Under the pieces are notes generated by a model. The model was given only the letters and a program-made list of their open reading frames with translations, was not told where the DNA came from and ran no database searches. Shown in pieces: positions 1-9,730 of a stretch of 64,000 nt of DNA. Made by a program: the position numbers and the translations under genes. The DNA is taken from positions 372,001-436,000 of the forward strand of contig NZ_JAPZSK010000002.1 in NCBI RefSeq assembly GCF_027531815.1, written 5' to 3'. This DNA is from Gemmatimonas sp. GTDB lineage: Bacteria > Gemmatimonadota > Gemmatimonadetes > Gemmatimonadales > Gemmatimonadaceae. The stretch's first letter is position 1. Each line of letters starts with the position of its first letter.

Positions 1-1217
1 ACCCGAAACGTATCCCGCGCAATCAGCAGTTCTTCGTCGGTTGGCACCACCCATGCCTCCAGCGTCGAACCCTCCACCGAGAAGCGGCCTTCCTTCCCTC
101 CCACCAGCGCACCATTGGTTTGCGCGTCGACGTGCAGCCCCGCCCATTCGAGACCGGCGCAGATGCGCGCGCGAATCTCGGCGCTGTTCTCGCCAATGCC
201 GCCGGCAAACACGACCGCATCGGCGCCGCCAAGTGCCGCGAGATAGGCCCCGATGTATTTGCGCGCCCGATAACAGAAGATCTCGATGGCCAGTCGAGCG
301 CGGCGATCCTGCAACTCGTTGGCTTCCGCCAGCAGGTCGCGCATGTCATTGGTGAGACCGGAAATGCCCAGCAGCCCCGACTGGCTGTTGAGCATCGCCT
401 CCACCTGGGAGAGCGAGAGTCCTTCCTTGGCGGCAATGTAGTCCAGCAACGCCGCGTCGAGGTCTCCCGATCGCGTTCCCATCACGAGCCCCTCGAGCGG
501 CGTGAAGCCCATGCTGGTATCGATCGACACGCCGCCCTGAATGGCGCAGGCCGAACAGCCATTGCCAAGATGCAGCGTAATGATGCGCACATCGCTGCGC
601 GCGCGTCCCGTGATCTTGCGATAGCGGTAGGCGATGGATCGGTGGGACGTACCGTGGAAGCCGTAGCGGCGAATCTTGTGTCGCCGGTACAGGGGATAGG
701 GTATGGCGTACAGGTACGCGTGCTCGGGGAGCGTGTGGTGAAACGCGGTGTCGAACACCGCGACCTGTGGCACGCCAGCGCCGAGCGCCTGGCGGGTGGC
801 TTCGATGCCGCGCAGGTTGTGCGGGTTGTGCAGCGGCGCCAGCTCCACATTGTCTTCGATGCCCTGCAGGACGGCCGCGTCGATGAGCACGCTGCTGCGG
901 AATTGTTCGCCGCCGTGCACCACGCGATGCCCCACGGCGTGAATGTCGGCCCGGGCCGAGAGGCCGCTACCGCTCTCTGGCGAGGTGACATGGCCAACCA
1001 GCCAGTCCACCGCGCCCCGCATGTCCCGTAGCGCTGCCGTCAGCCGACGCGTCGTACCGTCGGCGTGGCGCACGGTGATGACCGATTCGCCGCCGATGCG
1101 TTCGATCTGGCCGCGCAACAGCTTGGTGTCACCGTCGCTCGCAATGCGCTCCGCATCGGTGGCCACCACCTGGAACTTGACGGTCGCCGAGCCGACGTTG
1201 AGCACCAGAATGTTCAT
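1..1217 (-). CDS. ackA: Acetate kinase (C-terminus cut by window edge)
   Basis: Phosphorylates acetate with ATP to acetyl phosphate, or runs in reverse to make ATP, in the cytoplasm. The protein begins [17 protein letters not shown], the conserved acetokinase N-terminus with the NxGS phosphate loop. It continues with GHRVVHGG, the [11 protein letters not shown] segment, [15 protein letters not shown], the [10 protein letters not shown]-like stretch ([11 protein letters not shown]) and FAGGIGEN near the end, in the order expected for the ASKHA acetokinase fold. About 405 codons are visible, close to the usual family length of about 400, so only the last few residues are missing. The ATG at 1217 lies 4 nt after the stop of the small membrane-protein gene, so the two are probably co-transcribed. 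No phosphotransacetylase gene is visible; it could lie beyond the edge. Confidence 0.95.
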   Translation of the reverse strand, partial: MNILVLNVGSATVKFQVVATDAERIASDGDTKLLRGQIERIGGESVITVRHADGTTRRLTAALRDMRGAVDWLVGHVTSPESGSGLSARADIHAVGHRVVHGGEQFRSSVLIDAAVLQGIEDNVELAPLHNPHNLRGIEATRQALGAGVPQVAVFDTAFHHTLPEHAYLYAIPYPLYRRHKIRRYGFHGTSHRSIAYRYRKITGRARSDVRIITLHLGNGCSACAIQGGVSIDTSMGFTPLEGLVMGTRSGDLDAALLDYIAAKEGLSLSQVEAMLNSQSGLLGISGLTNDMRDLLAEANELQDRRARLAIEIFCYRARKYIGAYLAALGGADAVVFAGGIGENSAEIRARICAGLEWAGLHVDAQTNGALVGGKEGRFSVEGSTLEAWVVPTDEELLIARDTFR

Positions 1218-1221
1218 GCCG

Positions 1222-1599
1222 TCAGAACGGCTTGTAGAGCGCCATGTACACGGCCACTCCCGCCAGCAGCGGCAGCAGGAAAATGAACGGCCGGGCGAGC
1301 GCCGGCTTGCGATACGGCAGCAGCACGATGGCGCTGAGCACGAGCCAGACGATGATCTTCACCCAGAGCCAGCCGGGGAAGTTGCTGCCGTGCTGAAAGC
1401 CGATGCGCGCCAGCATGCCGAAGCCACCAACCAGGATGAGCAGCGCGCCGATGCCGTGCATGCTGCTCATGAGGCCGCGCGTCTGGCTCTGGGCCTTCGT
1501 GCCGCCGTTGGCGGCATGGGTGGCAACGCCGCCAATCGCCAGGAATAGCATGGCGATGCCAATGATGTGCAGGATCTCGTAGAAGTCGCGTGGAAACAT
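1222..1599 (-). CDS. Small four-helix membrane protein, function unknown
   Basis: A 125-residue integral membrane protein. The sequence shows about four hydrophobic helices (residues about 8-28, 44-64, 78-95 and 103-121) separated by short charged loops, with histidines in the first two helices (EILHIIG, SSMHGIG). This resembles small SirB/CopD-like or haem-associated four-helix membrane proteins, but I cannot assign a family with confidence. It sits 4 nt upstream of ackA on the same strand, which suggests co-transcription. It starts with ATG at 1599. No cleavable signal or enzymatic motif is visible. Confidence 0.75.
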   Translation of the reverse strand: MFPRDFYEILHIIGIAMLFLAIGGVATHAANGGTKAQSQTRGLMSSMHGIGALLILVGGFGMLARIGFQHGSNFPGWLWVKIIVWLVLSAIVLLPYRKPALARPFIFLLPLLAGVAVYMALYKPF

Positions 1600-1649
1600 G
1601 TGCAGTTAACCGGGCGCTAGAGCAGAGGGTTCCGTACAGCGGGGCGAAG

Positions 1650-2855
1650 TCAGGAGGTCACGTGGGCAAGCACCGGTTCGTGCACATCGAAGCTGGCCAC
1701 GGTGCCTGGTGACAGTCGACGATAGCACTCCAGCACGCGACCCAGCGCATCCTGTGCATCGGCGCCGATCGCCGAGAGGTGGCCCATCTTGCGGCCGGCG
1801 CGGGCCCCGGCCTTCCCGTACAGGTGGAGGCGGGTACCGGGAATGGCGAGCGCGTGCGAGATGTTGGGCGCCGATTCCTGCAGCCACACGTCGCCCAGCA
1901 GGTTGGCAATCGCGGATGGCGCGAAGACATCGGTGGCGCCGAGCGGCAGGTCGCAGATGGCGCGCACGAGCTGCTCGAACTGGCTGGTGGCCACGCCCCG
2001 TTCGCTGTGGTGATACGTATTGTGGGGACGCGGGGCGAGCTCATTCACCAGCAGTTCGCCCGTGGTGGTCACGAAACACTCCACCGCCAGCAGCCCCACG
2101 ATCCCGATGCGCTCCGCCACAGCCTTGGCGAGCGACTGGGCGCGTGCGGTCATGTCGTCGCTGATCACCGCCGGGACCACCGCCCAGGTGAGCACACCGC
2201 TCGTGTGGTGGTTGCGTGACGGCGGGTACACCGCCACCGCGCCACTCGGCGAGCGGGCCACCAGGACCGAAATTTCGTAGTGGATGTCCACCATCTGCTC
2301 CACGAGGCACGCGCGGGCGCCGAGGGCGTCCCAGGCATCCGCGCCCTGCGCCGCTTCGCGCAGGCGCACCTGTCCGCGCCCGTCGTAGCCACCGTGCGTA
2401 CTCTTCGCGATGCACGGGCCGAAGGTACTGACCGCATCGGCAATGTCGCTGGCCTGGGTGGCGGCCACGAAGTTACCCAGCGGAAACCCCTGCGCCGCGA
2501 GCCACTGCTTCTGGCGGATGCGATCCTGAATGATGTAGACGGGCTCGCGCCCCGGGCGCAGTGCACAGCGTGCCGCCACGGCATCGAGCACGTCGGGATG
2601 GATCTGCTCGATCTCCAGCGTCACGACGTCGCACTCGGAGGCGAGGGAAATGGCGGCCTCCACATCGTCGTACTTCGCGGTGATCGTGCGTGACGCCACC
2701 GGACGCGTGGCGCAGGCCGCCTCCGGGTCGAGCACCTGGATGTCATAGCCCATCGAGCGCGCGGCGAAGGCCGTCATGCGCCCCAGCTGTCCCCCGCCCA
2801 GAAAACCGATGGTGGCGCCCGGAAGGATGGGCGAGGGTGCGACGGTAACGGTCAC
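1650..2855 (-). CDS. purK: N5-carboxyaminoimidazole ribonucleotide synthase
   Basis: Uses ATP and bicarbonate to carboxylate aminoimidazole ribonucleotide to N5-CAIR in de novo purine synthesis. The 401-aa protein has the PurK N-terminal fold ([11 protein letters not shown]), the ATP-grasp core with [12 protein letters not shown], the acidic metal site [22 protein letters not shown], and a C-terminal domain with [16 protein letters not shown]. Canonical proteins have HNSGH after APRP; here it is [10 protein letters not shown], a mild variation. The start is a GTG at 2855 that overlaps the purE stop (GTGA), so translation is coupled and purE is upstream in the operon. Length fits the family. 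Confidence 0.95.
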   Translation of the reverse strand: MTVTVAPSPILPGATIGFLGGGQLGRMTAFAARSMGYDIQVLDPEAACATRPVASRTITAKYDDVEAAISLASECDVVTLEIEQIHPDVLDAVAARCALRPGREPVYIIQDRIRQKQWLAAQGFPLGNFVAATQASDIADAVSTFGPCIAKSTHGGYDGRGQVRLREAAQGADAWDALGARACLVEQMVDIHYEISVLVARSPSGAVAVYPPSRNHHTSGVLTWAVVPAVISDDMTARAQSLAKAVAERIGIVGLLAVECFVTTTGELLVNELAPRPHNTYHHSERGVATSQFEQLVRAICDLPLGATDVFAPSAIANLLGDVWLQESAPNISHALAIPGTRLHLYGKAGARAGRKMGHLSAIGADAQDALGRVLECYRRLSPGTVASFDVHEPVLAHVTS

Positions 2856-3379
2856 GTGGCGGCGGGGCGAATGGCGTTGGGGGCGTCCAGCGGACGGGCG
2901 AGCGCTTCGGCGGCCTTGGCCGCGCGACGGTCGGCAAGACGCGCGAGGAGCGCCTCGTCGTGCGCGGCGAGCAGCTGCGCGGCGAACAGGGCGGCGTTGG
3001 CCGCTCCCGGCTTGCCCACCGCGAACGTGGCCACCGGCACGCCGGCCGGCATCTGCACGATGCTGAGCAGGGCGTCCATGCCGTTGAGCGGGGTGGCCAC
3101 CACCGGCACCCCCAGCACGGGCACCAACGTCTTGGCCGCCAGCATGCCGGGGAGATGCGCCGCCCCTCCGGCACCGGCAATGATGGCCCGCAGCCCACGC
3201 GCTCCCGCCTGCTCGGCGTACTCGAAGAGCCAGTCGGGCGTGCGATGCGCCGACACAACGCGCGCCTCGTACGGAATGCCAAGTTCGGCCAGGATGTCGC
3301 AGGCCGGCGCGAGCGTGTCGAAGTCGCTCGCGCTGCCCATGACCACACCGACGAGCGGTGTGGGAGCAGCAGGGGTCAC
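2852..3379 (-). CDS. purE: N5-carboxyaminoimidazole ribonucleotide mutase
   Basis: Interconverts N5-CAIR and CAIR, the step after PurK. The 175-aa protein carries the PurE signatures [13 protein letters not shown] near the start, [10 protein letters not shown], and [14 protein letters not shown], with the histidine of SAHR and the glycine-rich CO2-handling loop intact. This is the class I (PurK-dependent) form, consistent with the neighbouring purK. I chose the GTG at 3379, which has a GGAG about 8 nt upstream; reading further upstream would add an atypical 37-residue N-terminus that runs into the rhodanese gene. The last codons overlap the purK start. Confidence 0.93.
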   Translation of the reverse strand: MTPAAPTPLVGVVMGSASDFDTLAPACDILAELGIPYEARVVSAHRTPDWLFEYAEQAGARGLRAIIAGAGGAAHLPGMLAAKTLVPVLGVPVVATPLNGMDALLSIVQMPAGVPVATFAVGKPGAANAALFAAQLLAAHDEALLARLADRRAAKAAEALARPLDAPNAIRPAAT

Positions 3380-3441
3380 GCGGTCTCCGGAGTGAGGGGA
3401 CAGGGGAAAAGTACCCTCACCCGGAAGGGGCCGCCCCGCGC

Positions 3442-4377
3442 CTATTCCTTGCCACCGGGCGCCACAATGGGGCGCGTGCTGCCACTCCACTCCTGGAACG
3501 ATCCGTCGTACATGCGCGCGTCGCGCTGCAGCAGCGTAGCCACGAACCAGAGCAGCGTGGCCTGCTGACCGATATGGCAGTAAGTAATGACCGGCTTGCT
3601 GCGATCCACCTGCTGCGCCGCGAACAGCGCCTCCAGTTCGGCGCGCGGGCGGAGGAAGCCGTTCACGCTGACGCTGGAGATCGGGATGTTCACGGCCGTG
3701 GGAATGTGTCCCGGGCGCGGGTAGCCGCCGCCGTCACCGTTGTAGAAGCGGGTGAGCCGCGCGTCGACGAGGAAACGCGAGCGGTCCTGGGTGGCCGATT
3801 CCACCTGCCCCACCACCGCGATGAGTTCGGGGCGCACGCGCGGGGTGAAGGTCACCGGGGCCACGGTACTCGGCGCGGCGGTGCTGACGGCGCGCTGCTC
3901 GCCCTTCCACGCCTGGTAGCCGCCGTCCATGAGTGACGTGCGATCACCGGCGCCCAGATACGACAGGGTGAAGAACACGCGGGTGGCGCTCTGCAGGTTG
4001 AAGTCATGCGGTACCACCACCACGCGGGTCCGGTCGCCGATGCCATTGCGCACCGCCCACGCCGTGAGCTGCTCCGTACCGGCCATCTGCAGCGAGAGCC
4101 CGCCTTGCACCTGTGGGAGGGCAATGTCTTCGAGCGACACATGGCGGCTGCCGGCCACATGGCCGCTGTCGTACTGCGCCTTGGTGCCCACGTGCAGCAC
4201 GACGAGGTCGCGATCGGCCGCATGCTCGGCCACCCACGCCGTGGACACGAGCATCGGCGCGGCATCGGCCGCTCGGGCGTTGGCGGGGGACGGGCGGGTG
4301 GCCGGTGTCTGCCGACAGGCGGACGCGACCAGGGAAGCAGCAAGCAACAGGACAGACCGTCGAGCAGAACGAAGCAT
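3442..4377 (-). CDS. Two-domain rhodanese (sulfurtransferase), lipoprotein
   Basis: A probable thiosulfate or 3-mercaptopyruvate sulfurtransferase exported to the periplasm. The N-terminus [21 protein letters not shown] is a lipoprotein-type signal ending in ASAC, so the mature protein is probably lipid-anchored. Two tandem rhodanese domains follow: a first, non-catalytic one ([29 protein letters not shown]) and a second with the catalytic cysteine in [13 protein letters not shown] and a matching [10 protein letters not shown] segment. This asymmetric arrangement is typical of two-domain sulfurtransferases. An alternative GTG start at 4407 would overlap the stop of the M16 gene upstream (GTGA), but the signal peptide favours the ATG at 4377. 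It probably belongs to the M16 operon. Confidence 0.85.
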   Translation of the reverse strand: MLRSARRSVLLLAASLVASACRQTPATRPSPANARAADAAPMLVSTAWVAEHAADRDLVVLHVGTKAQYDSGHVAGSRHVSLEDIALPQVQGGLSLQMAGTEQLTAWAVRNGIGDRTRVVVVPHDFNLQSATRVFFTLSYLGAGDRTSLMDGGYQAWKGEQRAVSTAAPSTVAPVTFTPRVRPELIAVVGQVESATQDRSRFLVDARLTRFYNGDGGGYPRPGHIPTAVNIPISSVSVNGFLRPRAELEALFAAQQVDRSKPVITYCHIGQQATLLWFVATLLQRDARMYDGSFQEWSGSTRPIVAPGGKE

Positions 4378-4403
4378 CGGGAATGAGACTCGGTTGAGGG
4401 AGG

Positions 4404-5858
4404 TCACGGCACGATAACCGGGCGGCCGCGGGCGTCACGCACCTCGACCGGCGCGATCTTCGTGGCCTTGAGGGCGGGCTCGATCGTCGCGCGGTCGCCG
4501 GTGATCACGATGGTGAGCTTGGACGGATCGAGGTACTGCGCGGCCACCCGCTGCACGTCGGCCGTCGTGACCTTCGCGATCCCCGCGTCGAACGCGCCGA
4601 GGGTGGACAGCGGAAGGCCGTACGGCACGAGGTTCGCCACCTGGGCGGCGATGTCGCCGGTGCTCTCGAACCCGTCGGCGTACCCGAGGCGGAGATAGCG
4701 CTTCACCTTCTCCAGTTCGGCTGCCGGCATCGGCTTCCGGATGCTGCCCAGCTCCTTCATGAACTCAATCAGCGCCGAGTCGGTCTTGGCCGAGACCACC
4801 TCGGCGCGCGCCGTGAAGGGGCCGCGTTCCCGCCGCATCGCGAACGACGACCCGGCGCCGTAGGTGTATCCCTTCACCTCCCGAAGATTGTTGTTGAGCC
4901 GCGAGGTGAACGAACCGCCGAGGGCGGTGTTCATCACCTGCAACGGGTAGTAGTCGGGCGTGCGGCGCGCGACGCCGATGCCGCCGATGCGGAAGCTCGA
5001 CTGGGCCGCCTTGGGCTTGTCCACCACGTAGACGGTGGTGGGGCGGGGCGCCGTGCGGTTGGCGGCGTACACCGGGGCGGGTGGGAGCGTGGCGCGCTCC
5101 CAGTTGCCGAACGCACGAAGCGCCAGCGCCTCGGCCTCGGCAACGGTAAGGTCGCCAACGAGCACGAGCGTGGCGTTGTTTGGCCGATACCACCGCGCCC
5201 AGAACTGTTTCGCGTCGTCGAGCGTGATGGCCTCCACCGTTTCCTGCACACCGTTCGGGCTTCGTCCGTACGGGTGCTGCTCACCGAACACCAGCGACGC
5301 GTAGGCCCGATCGGCCATGGCAGGACCGCGATCCTGTTCCTGCAGCAGCGCGGTTTGGCGCTCACTGCGCAGGCGCGTGAACTCCTTCTCGGGGAAGGTT
5401 GGGCGCCGCACCACGTCGGCCATCACGGCCATCGCGCTGTCGAGGGTGGCGCGCGTGGTATGCAGCGAGACGGTGCTTTGCTCCAATCCGGCGAACGTGC
5501 CCACGCGGATGGCCAGAAAGCCGATCTCGTCGGCCAGAGCCAGGGCGTCGCGCGCGCCGGCCCCCTCGTCGAGCAGGTTCGCCGTGAGCGTCGCCAGCCC
5601 CGCCTTGCCGGCGGGATCGGCCTCGCTGCCGGTGCGGATCACGAGCTGTGCATCGACCACCGGCAGCTCGCGGTGCTCCACGATCACGAGCCGCAGACCG
5701 TTGGGTAGCGTGCGCTCGATCATGGCGGGGAGCCTGAGCGGCGTGGGCGCGGCGAGCGTGGGGGGCGTGCTGCTGGCCGCCTGCTGCGCACCGGCAAACG
5801 CGGGCCGTACGCCGACCGCGACCGCCGTGGCCATGGTGGTGATGATGAGTCGGCGCAT
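4404..5858 (-). CDS. M16 peptidase homologue, non-catalytic partner
   Basis: A secreted M16-fold protein of about 484 residues with a signal peptide ending near GVRPAFAGAQQ. It has both M16 domains (RTLPNGLRLVIVEH; GSFTSRLNNNLREVKGYTYG; LVLVGDLTVAEAEALA) but lacks the zinc-binding HxxEH. The equivalent region reads GLATLTANLLDEGAG, so it should not be an active protease alone. The gene directly upstream encodes an M16 protein that keeps HxxEH. This matches the known heterodimeric arrangement in which an inactive subunit completes the substrate chamber. The upstream stop overlaps this start (TGATG), and a GGAGGA lies upstream; a GTG at 5861 is an equally possible start. Confidence 0.88.
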   Translation of the reverse strand: MRRLIITTMATAVAVGVRPAFAGAQQAASSTPPTLAAPTPLRLPAMIERTLPNGLRLVIVEHRELPVVDAQLVIRTGSEADPAGKAGLATLTANLLDEGAGARDALALADEIGFLAIRVGTFAGLEQSTVSLHTTRATLDSAMAVMADVVRRPTFPEKEFTRLRSERQTALLQEQDRGPAMADRAYASLVFGEQHPYGRSPNGVQETVEAITLDDAKQFWARWYRPNNATLVLVGDLTVAEAEALALRAFGNWERATLPPAPVYAANRTAPRPTTVYVVDKPKAAQSSFRIGGIGVARRTPDYYPLQVMNTALGGSFTSRLNNNLREVKGYTYGAGSSFAMRRERGPFTARAEVVSAKTDSALIEFMKELGSIRKPMPAAELEKVKRYLRLGYADGFESTGDIAAQVANLVPYGLPLSTLGAFDAGIAKVTTADVQRVAAQYLDPSKLTIVITGDRATIEPALKATKIAPVEVRDARGRPVIVP

Positions 5859-7258
5859 CACTTGATTCCTCCGAGCGTGGCGGCCGTCAGGGCGACCGAG
5901 CGCTTCCCCTCCGGCACGATGGTAAGCACCACACGCGGGGTGCCGGCCAGGTAGGTCCGGGCTGCGCGCTGCACCATGGCCGGCGTCAGCGCATCGTAGC
6001 GCGCGAGGTCCTGCGCGAGATAGTCCGGCTGCCCGGTGAGATAGTTGTAGTAGCTCAGGCGGAACGCCTTGCTGGCCACGTTCGAGAGGCCATCGAGCAT
6101 GCTGGCGCGCATGCCGTTCTTGACGCGGGTGAGTTCCCGCTCGCTGGGACCGTCGGCGATCAGGGCGTTGAGGGACCGCGTGATCTCGGCGTCGATCTCC
6201 TGTGGCGTGACGTCCGGACGCGCCGTGACCACCAGCTGGATCATGCCATCGAGCTTCTGCGACTGGTTGCTCATGCGGACGTCCTGTGCCAGCTGCTTCT
6301 CGTACACCAGCGTGCGGTACAGCCGCGAACTCTTGCCACCCGCGATCACGTCGGCCACGGCATCGAGCGCAGCGTCATCCGTGCTGAACGCCTTCACACC
6401 GTGCCACGTGTAGTAGAGCCGGGGCAGCTGTACGCGGTCCTCGAGTACCAGCACCGTGTCGCGCGTGCGTGTGATTGCCGGGGCCGTGGGCCGGGTGATG
6501 GGCGAGGTACTGCGGGGAATCTGGCCGAAGTACTTCCGGACCCACACCTTCGCCGAGTCGGGGTCGAAGTCCCCGGCGATGGTGATGGTGGCATTGTCCG
6601 GCGCGTAGTATCGGCGGAAGAAGTCCTTCACGTCGTCGAGCGCGGCGGCGCTGAGGTCGTCCATGGAACCGATCACGTCCCACGAGTACGGATGCCCCGT
6701 GGGAAAGAGCACGGGCAGGATCGTTTCATCGGCCTTGCCGTAGGGGGCGTTGTCCACGCCCTGGCGCCGCTCATTCTTCACCACATCGCGCTGCAGGTCC
6801 AGCTTGGCCTGGTCCATGGTGGGGAGCAGCCATCCCATGCGGTCGGCGTCGAGCCAGAGCATGAGTGGCAGCGCGTTCGACGGACCGGTTTCGTAGTAGT
6901 TCGTGCGGTCGAAGTTGGTGGAGCCGTTGTTGCTCGCCCCCGCGGCCTCGAGCCACTCGTCGAACTTGCCCACAGGGACGTTCTGCGAGCCCATGAACAT
7001 CACGTGCTCGAACAGGTGCGCGAAGCCGGTGCGCCCCGGCTTCTCGTCGCCCGAGCCGACCTTGTAGAAGTTCTCCACGGTGACGATCGGCACCGATCGG
7101 TCCACGTGCAGAATGACTTCGAGGCCGTTGGGCAGGGTGAACTTTTCGTGCGGGATGGCGGGCGCCTTCTGGGCGCCAGCGCCCAGTCCCGGCAATGCGA
7201 GCAGCAGGGCGGACGCGAGCGGCACAAGGCGGCGGCCTCGCGGGGGCAATCGAAGCAT
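5858..7258 (-). CDS. M16 family zinc metallopeptidase, catalytic subunit
   Basis: A secreted zinc protease of the pitrilysin / processing-peptidase family, about 466 aa. A signal peptide (RRLVPLASALLLALPGLGAGAQ) precedes the first M16 domain with FTLPNGLEVILHVD and the metal and catalytic site TGFAHLFEHVMFMGS (HxxEH; the third ligand Glu lies downstream). The second domain contains GGKSSRLYRTLVYEKQLAQDV, the substrate-binding segment of M16B enzymes. I chose the ATG at 7258 because it directly precedes a good signal peptide; upstream in-frame sequence looks non-coding. It is first in a likely operon with the inactive M16 partner and the rhodanese. Substrate unknown; periplasmic peptide degradation is the likely role. 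Confidence 0.92.
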   Translation of the reverse strand: MLRLPPRGRRLVPLASALLLALPGLGAGAQKAPAIPHEKFTLPNGLEVILHVDRSVPIVTVENFYKVGSGDEKPGRTGFAHLFEHVMFMGSQNVPVGKFDEWLEAAGASNNGSTNFDRTNYYETGPSNALPLMLWLDADRMGWLLPTMDQAKLDLQRDVVKNERRQGVDNAPYGKADETILPVLFPTGHPYSWDVIGSMDDLSAAALDDVKDFFRRYYAPDNATITIAGDFDPDSAKVWVRKYFGQIPRSTSPITRPTAPAITRTRDTVLVLEDRVQLPRLYYTWHGVKAFSTDDAALDAVADVIAGGKSSRLYRTLVYEKQLAQDVRMSNQSQKLDGMIQLVVTARPDVTPQEIDAEITRSLNALIADGPSERELTRVKNGMRASMLDGLSNVASKAFRLSYYNYLTGQPDYLAQDLARYDALTPAMVQRAARTYLAGTPRVVLTIVPEGKRSVALTAATLGGIK

Positions 7259-7402
7259 GAGGGCGGGCTGGTGAATTCCGGGGTACGCGGGTAGCGAAGG
7301 AAATGTATACGGGGCAGTTTGGCCCCAGAGCCGCGCTGGTGGCCGCCCTGCGGCTCGGCTTTCGTCCACCGGTCTTCTTTCCCGCTGAGGAGCGCCTGCC
7401 GT

Positions 7403-8254
7403 ATGACGATGTCCACGCCCCGTGTTGCCGGACTCACCGTGTACCCGCTCAAGTCGGCCGCCGGGATCGCGGTGGAGCAGATGCCGCTCGACGACCGCGG
7501 CGCCGTGGGAGATCGGCGGTGGCTGCTCGTGGATGGGGGAGGGCAGGCCATTACGGCGCGCGAGTGCCATGCGCTGCTGCACATCACGCCGCGTTTTGCC
7601 ACCGCCGATCGTGATGGTGCCCTGCTGCTGGACGCCCCGCGACACACGACCCTCACGGCGCCGGTGCCCGGGGCCGACGCCATGGCGCGGCCGGTGTTCG
7701 TGTGGGAGGATGCCACCCTGGCGCTCGACGCCGGCGATGACGCCGCCGACTGGTGCAGCGACGTGATCGGGCGAGCCTGTCGTCTGGTGCATCTTGACGA
7801 TGACGCGTCACGACCACTCAAGCGCAAGTACGCCGGCCCGCTGCCGCACGAGGCCCGGCGCGTGGCCTTCACCGATGGGGCACCCCTGCTCGTGCTGGGG
7901 CTGCCGAGCGTTGATGCGCTCAATCTGCGGCTCCTCGAGGCGGGGGCGTCGGAGCCCCTCGATCGGCGACGCTTTCGCGCCAACGTGTGGCTGAGTCACC
8001 TCGAGCCGCACGAGGAAGACCGCTGGAGCCGCGTAACCGTGGGTGAGGTGACGCTCGGCGTGGGATCGCTCTGTACCCGCTGCGTCCTCACCACGGTGCA
8101 CCCCGACTCCCTTGCGCAGGGCGTGGAGCCGCTGCGCAGCTTCGCCGACTATCGGCGCACCAGCGAGGGCGTGGTGTTCGGCGTGAACGCCACGCACGCC
8201 GGTCCGGGGACGCTCGCGGTGGGCGACGCCGTAACCGTGCTCGAGCCCCGGTGA
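7403..8254 (+). CDS. MOSC domain protein (mARC-like N-terminal barrel plus MOSC)
   Basis: A 283-aa cytoplasmic protein with the MOSC N-terminal beta-barrel (GLTVYPLKSAAGIAVEQM, GDRRWLLVD) and a C-terminal MOSC domain (RFRANVWL, CTRCVLTTVHPDS, with the conserved cysteine proposed to bind molybdenum cofactor or sulfur). Relatives are mARC and YcbX, which reduce N-hydroxylated compounds using molybdenum cofactor. No ferredoxin domain is fused, so a separate electron donor would be needed. The ATG at 7403 has AGGAG about 10 nt upstream. It diverges from the M16 operon, leaving a 144-bp shared upstream region. Confidence 0.88.
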   Translation: MTMSTPRVAGLTVYPLKSAAGIAVEQMPLDDRGAVGDRRWLLVDGGGQAITARECHALLHITPRFATADRDGALLLDAPRHTTLTAPVPGADAMARPVFVWEDATLALDAGDDAADWCSDVIGRACRLVHLDDDASRPLKRKYAGPLPHEARRVAFTDGAPLLVLGLPSVDALNLRLLEAGASEPLDRRRFRANVWLSHLEPHEEDRWSRVTVGEVTLGVGSLCTRCVLTTVHPDSLAQGVEPLRSFADYRRTSEGVVFGVNATHAGPGTLAVGDAVTVLEPR

Positions 8255-9043
8255 CCCGTCGCCACCGGCGCGCCCACGTACGGCTCAGTACCGCGGTGCC
8301 CAGCGGCGTCGGTGGCGCGGGTGAGAATGGCCGACCCGCGCAACGCCGACGCCGTATCAAGTGAGTCCTGCTGGATCAGGTTTGAGGGCTAGACCATGTG
8401 GCCCGCCGGCACTGCAAGCGGGGAGGCGATTTTCGGGGTAACTCCAAATTGGATGTACCCCGAAGCGCCGCATCCACGACGCTCACGCTGGACGACCTTC
8501 GTCCCCGATCCGACGTGCCACCGTCGCCCCCAAGCCAGTGTGAGTCGGGCGTCTTCGAGATCGGATTCACAGCCAGCGTCCCTCAAGCTGGTGGTCAGTG
8601 CGTCGTTCTCGGCGAAGGGACCGTCGTCGTGCAACGGCGGGGCGCACCCGCCCGGGCGCTTCGGTACTGTCGCCAGCAGCGCGCTGGAACAGGAGAACGC
8701 GCACGTGAACCTCCTGTGCGGCGGTCTATCCCTCGGAGAGTGGTGCACTAATGCCTCAGCGTGTTGCGGCATCCCCACAACAGACGAGATTCATTCGGGC
8801 CATGGTGGCCGACGGTGACGTCTGCGACGTTCTTGTCGTGCATGCCCTCCACGATGCGGCTTCCGTCGTCCGTCGCCTCGTTGGGCCGCGGTGGCGGCGC
8901 ATGCAGTAGGCATGGTATGTCTATTGCACTGTATGTTGCCGTTGTCGCCCTTGCATGCCACTGCGCTATCCTTCCGGGATTCGATTTCGGTGCGTGGTCG
9001 GCAGGCAACGAACGGTCCGCGCAACCATTTGTCCCCGTCAAGC
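8255..9043. other. Gene-poor stretch between the MOSC gene and the PEP-CTERM gene
   Basis: About 790 bp in which I see no convincing gene. Open frames exist on both strands, but they are short, read as arginine- and serine-rich low-complexity peptides, and lack recognisable domains. A long-range inverted repeat (8254-8267 with 8310-8322, one bulge) follows the MOSC stop and could act as a terminator. Composition looks less GC-biased than the flanks. The stretch may hold decayed genes or a long regulatory region for the downstream PEP-CTERM gene; nothing more can be supported. Confidence 0.5.
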
Positions 9044-9730
9044 ATGACTATCCCACGTTTCTCGCGTTTCCTGGCGGTCGCGACCGCACTCGCGGCCTTT
9101 CCCGCGACGAGTTACGCCAGCCCCGTATGTGCTTCGAATTCCCAAGTGCTCGGGACGTCCGACGGCGCCACGTTCACCCTATTCTACGGAATCACCGGCG
9201 GAACGACGTGGACCGCTGCGAATACGGCCGGGTGTACGCCAGGGGGGAGATTGGCCGTGCTGGACAACACGACCCGAATGAACGACGTGTCCGGGTGGCT
9301 CGGGGCATTCTTGAACAGTAATCCCAGACCCGATGGCATCGTGAACGGTTTGCTTGGACCGTGGGTGGGAGCCTATTCAGATGGTCCCGGTTCGGGTTTC
9401 TTCTGGATTAACGGATCCCCCATCACGGACAAGACAAACGGATTCAATTGGACTCCTGGTCAACCGGACTTTCGCACGCAAGATGCGCAGGGTGTGACCT
9501 ACGGGCACGGCAGCGCTCCGATATTCTCTTCGTTTGGCGACTACGGACAGCAGTGTGGCACGACTCCGCCGCCGGGAAATTTTACGCCGCCGGCGAGTTG
9601 CATAGCCGGGCCCGTCACCGCCTTCGTATGGGAATCATCCGTCGTGGTCCCGGAGCCCTCGACGTACGCCCTCCTGGCGCCCGGCTTGTTCGCGCTTGGC
9701 GTGGCCGCGCGGCGTCGCCGGAACGCCTGA
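9044..9730 (+). CDS. PEP-CTERM sorting-signal protein with lectin-like domain
   Basis: A 228-aa exported protein. An N-terminal signal peptide (RFLAVATALAAFPATSYA) is followed by a domain with GGRLAVLD, GPWVGAYSD, FFWINGSPI, NGFNWTPGQPDF and VTAFVWE. The spacing resembles C-type-lectin-like folds, in which W-G and W-x-P-x-Q-P-D motifs line the ligand site. The C-terminus is a textbook PEP-CTERM tail: VPEPSTYALL, a hydrophobic helix and the basic end AARRRR. Such tails are cut and processed by exosortase (EpsH/XrtA), usually in exopolysaccharide producers. No exosortase is present here. The gene is isolated between two gene-poor stretches. The ATG at 9044 directly precedes the signal peptide; the Shine-Dalgarno is weak. 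Confidence 0.85.
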   Translation: MTIPRFSRFLAVATALAAFPATSYASPVCASNSQVLGTSDGATFTLFYGITGGTTWTAANTAGCTPGGRLAVLDNTTRMNDVSGWLGAFLNSNPRPDGIVNGLLGPWVGAYSDGPGSGFFWINGSPITDKTNGFNWTPGQPDFRTQDAQGVTYGHGSAPIFSSFGDYGQQCGTTPPPGNFTPPASCIAGPVTAFVWESSVVVPEPSTYALLAPGLFALGVAARRRRNA

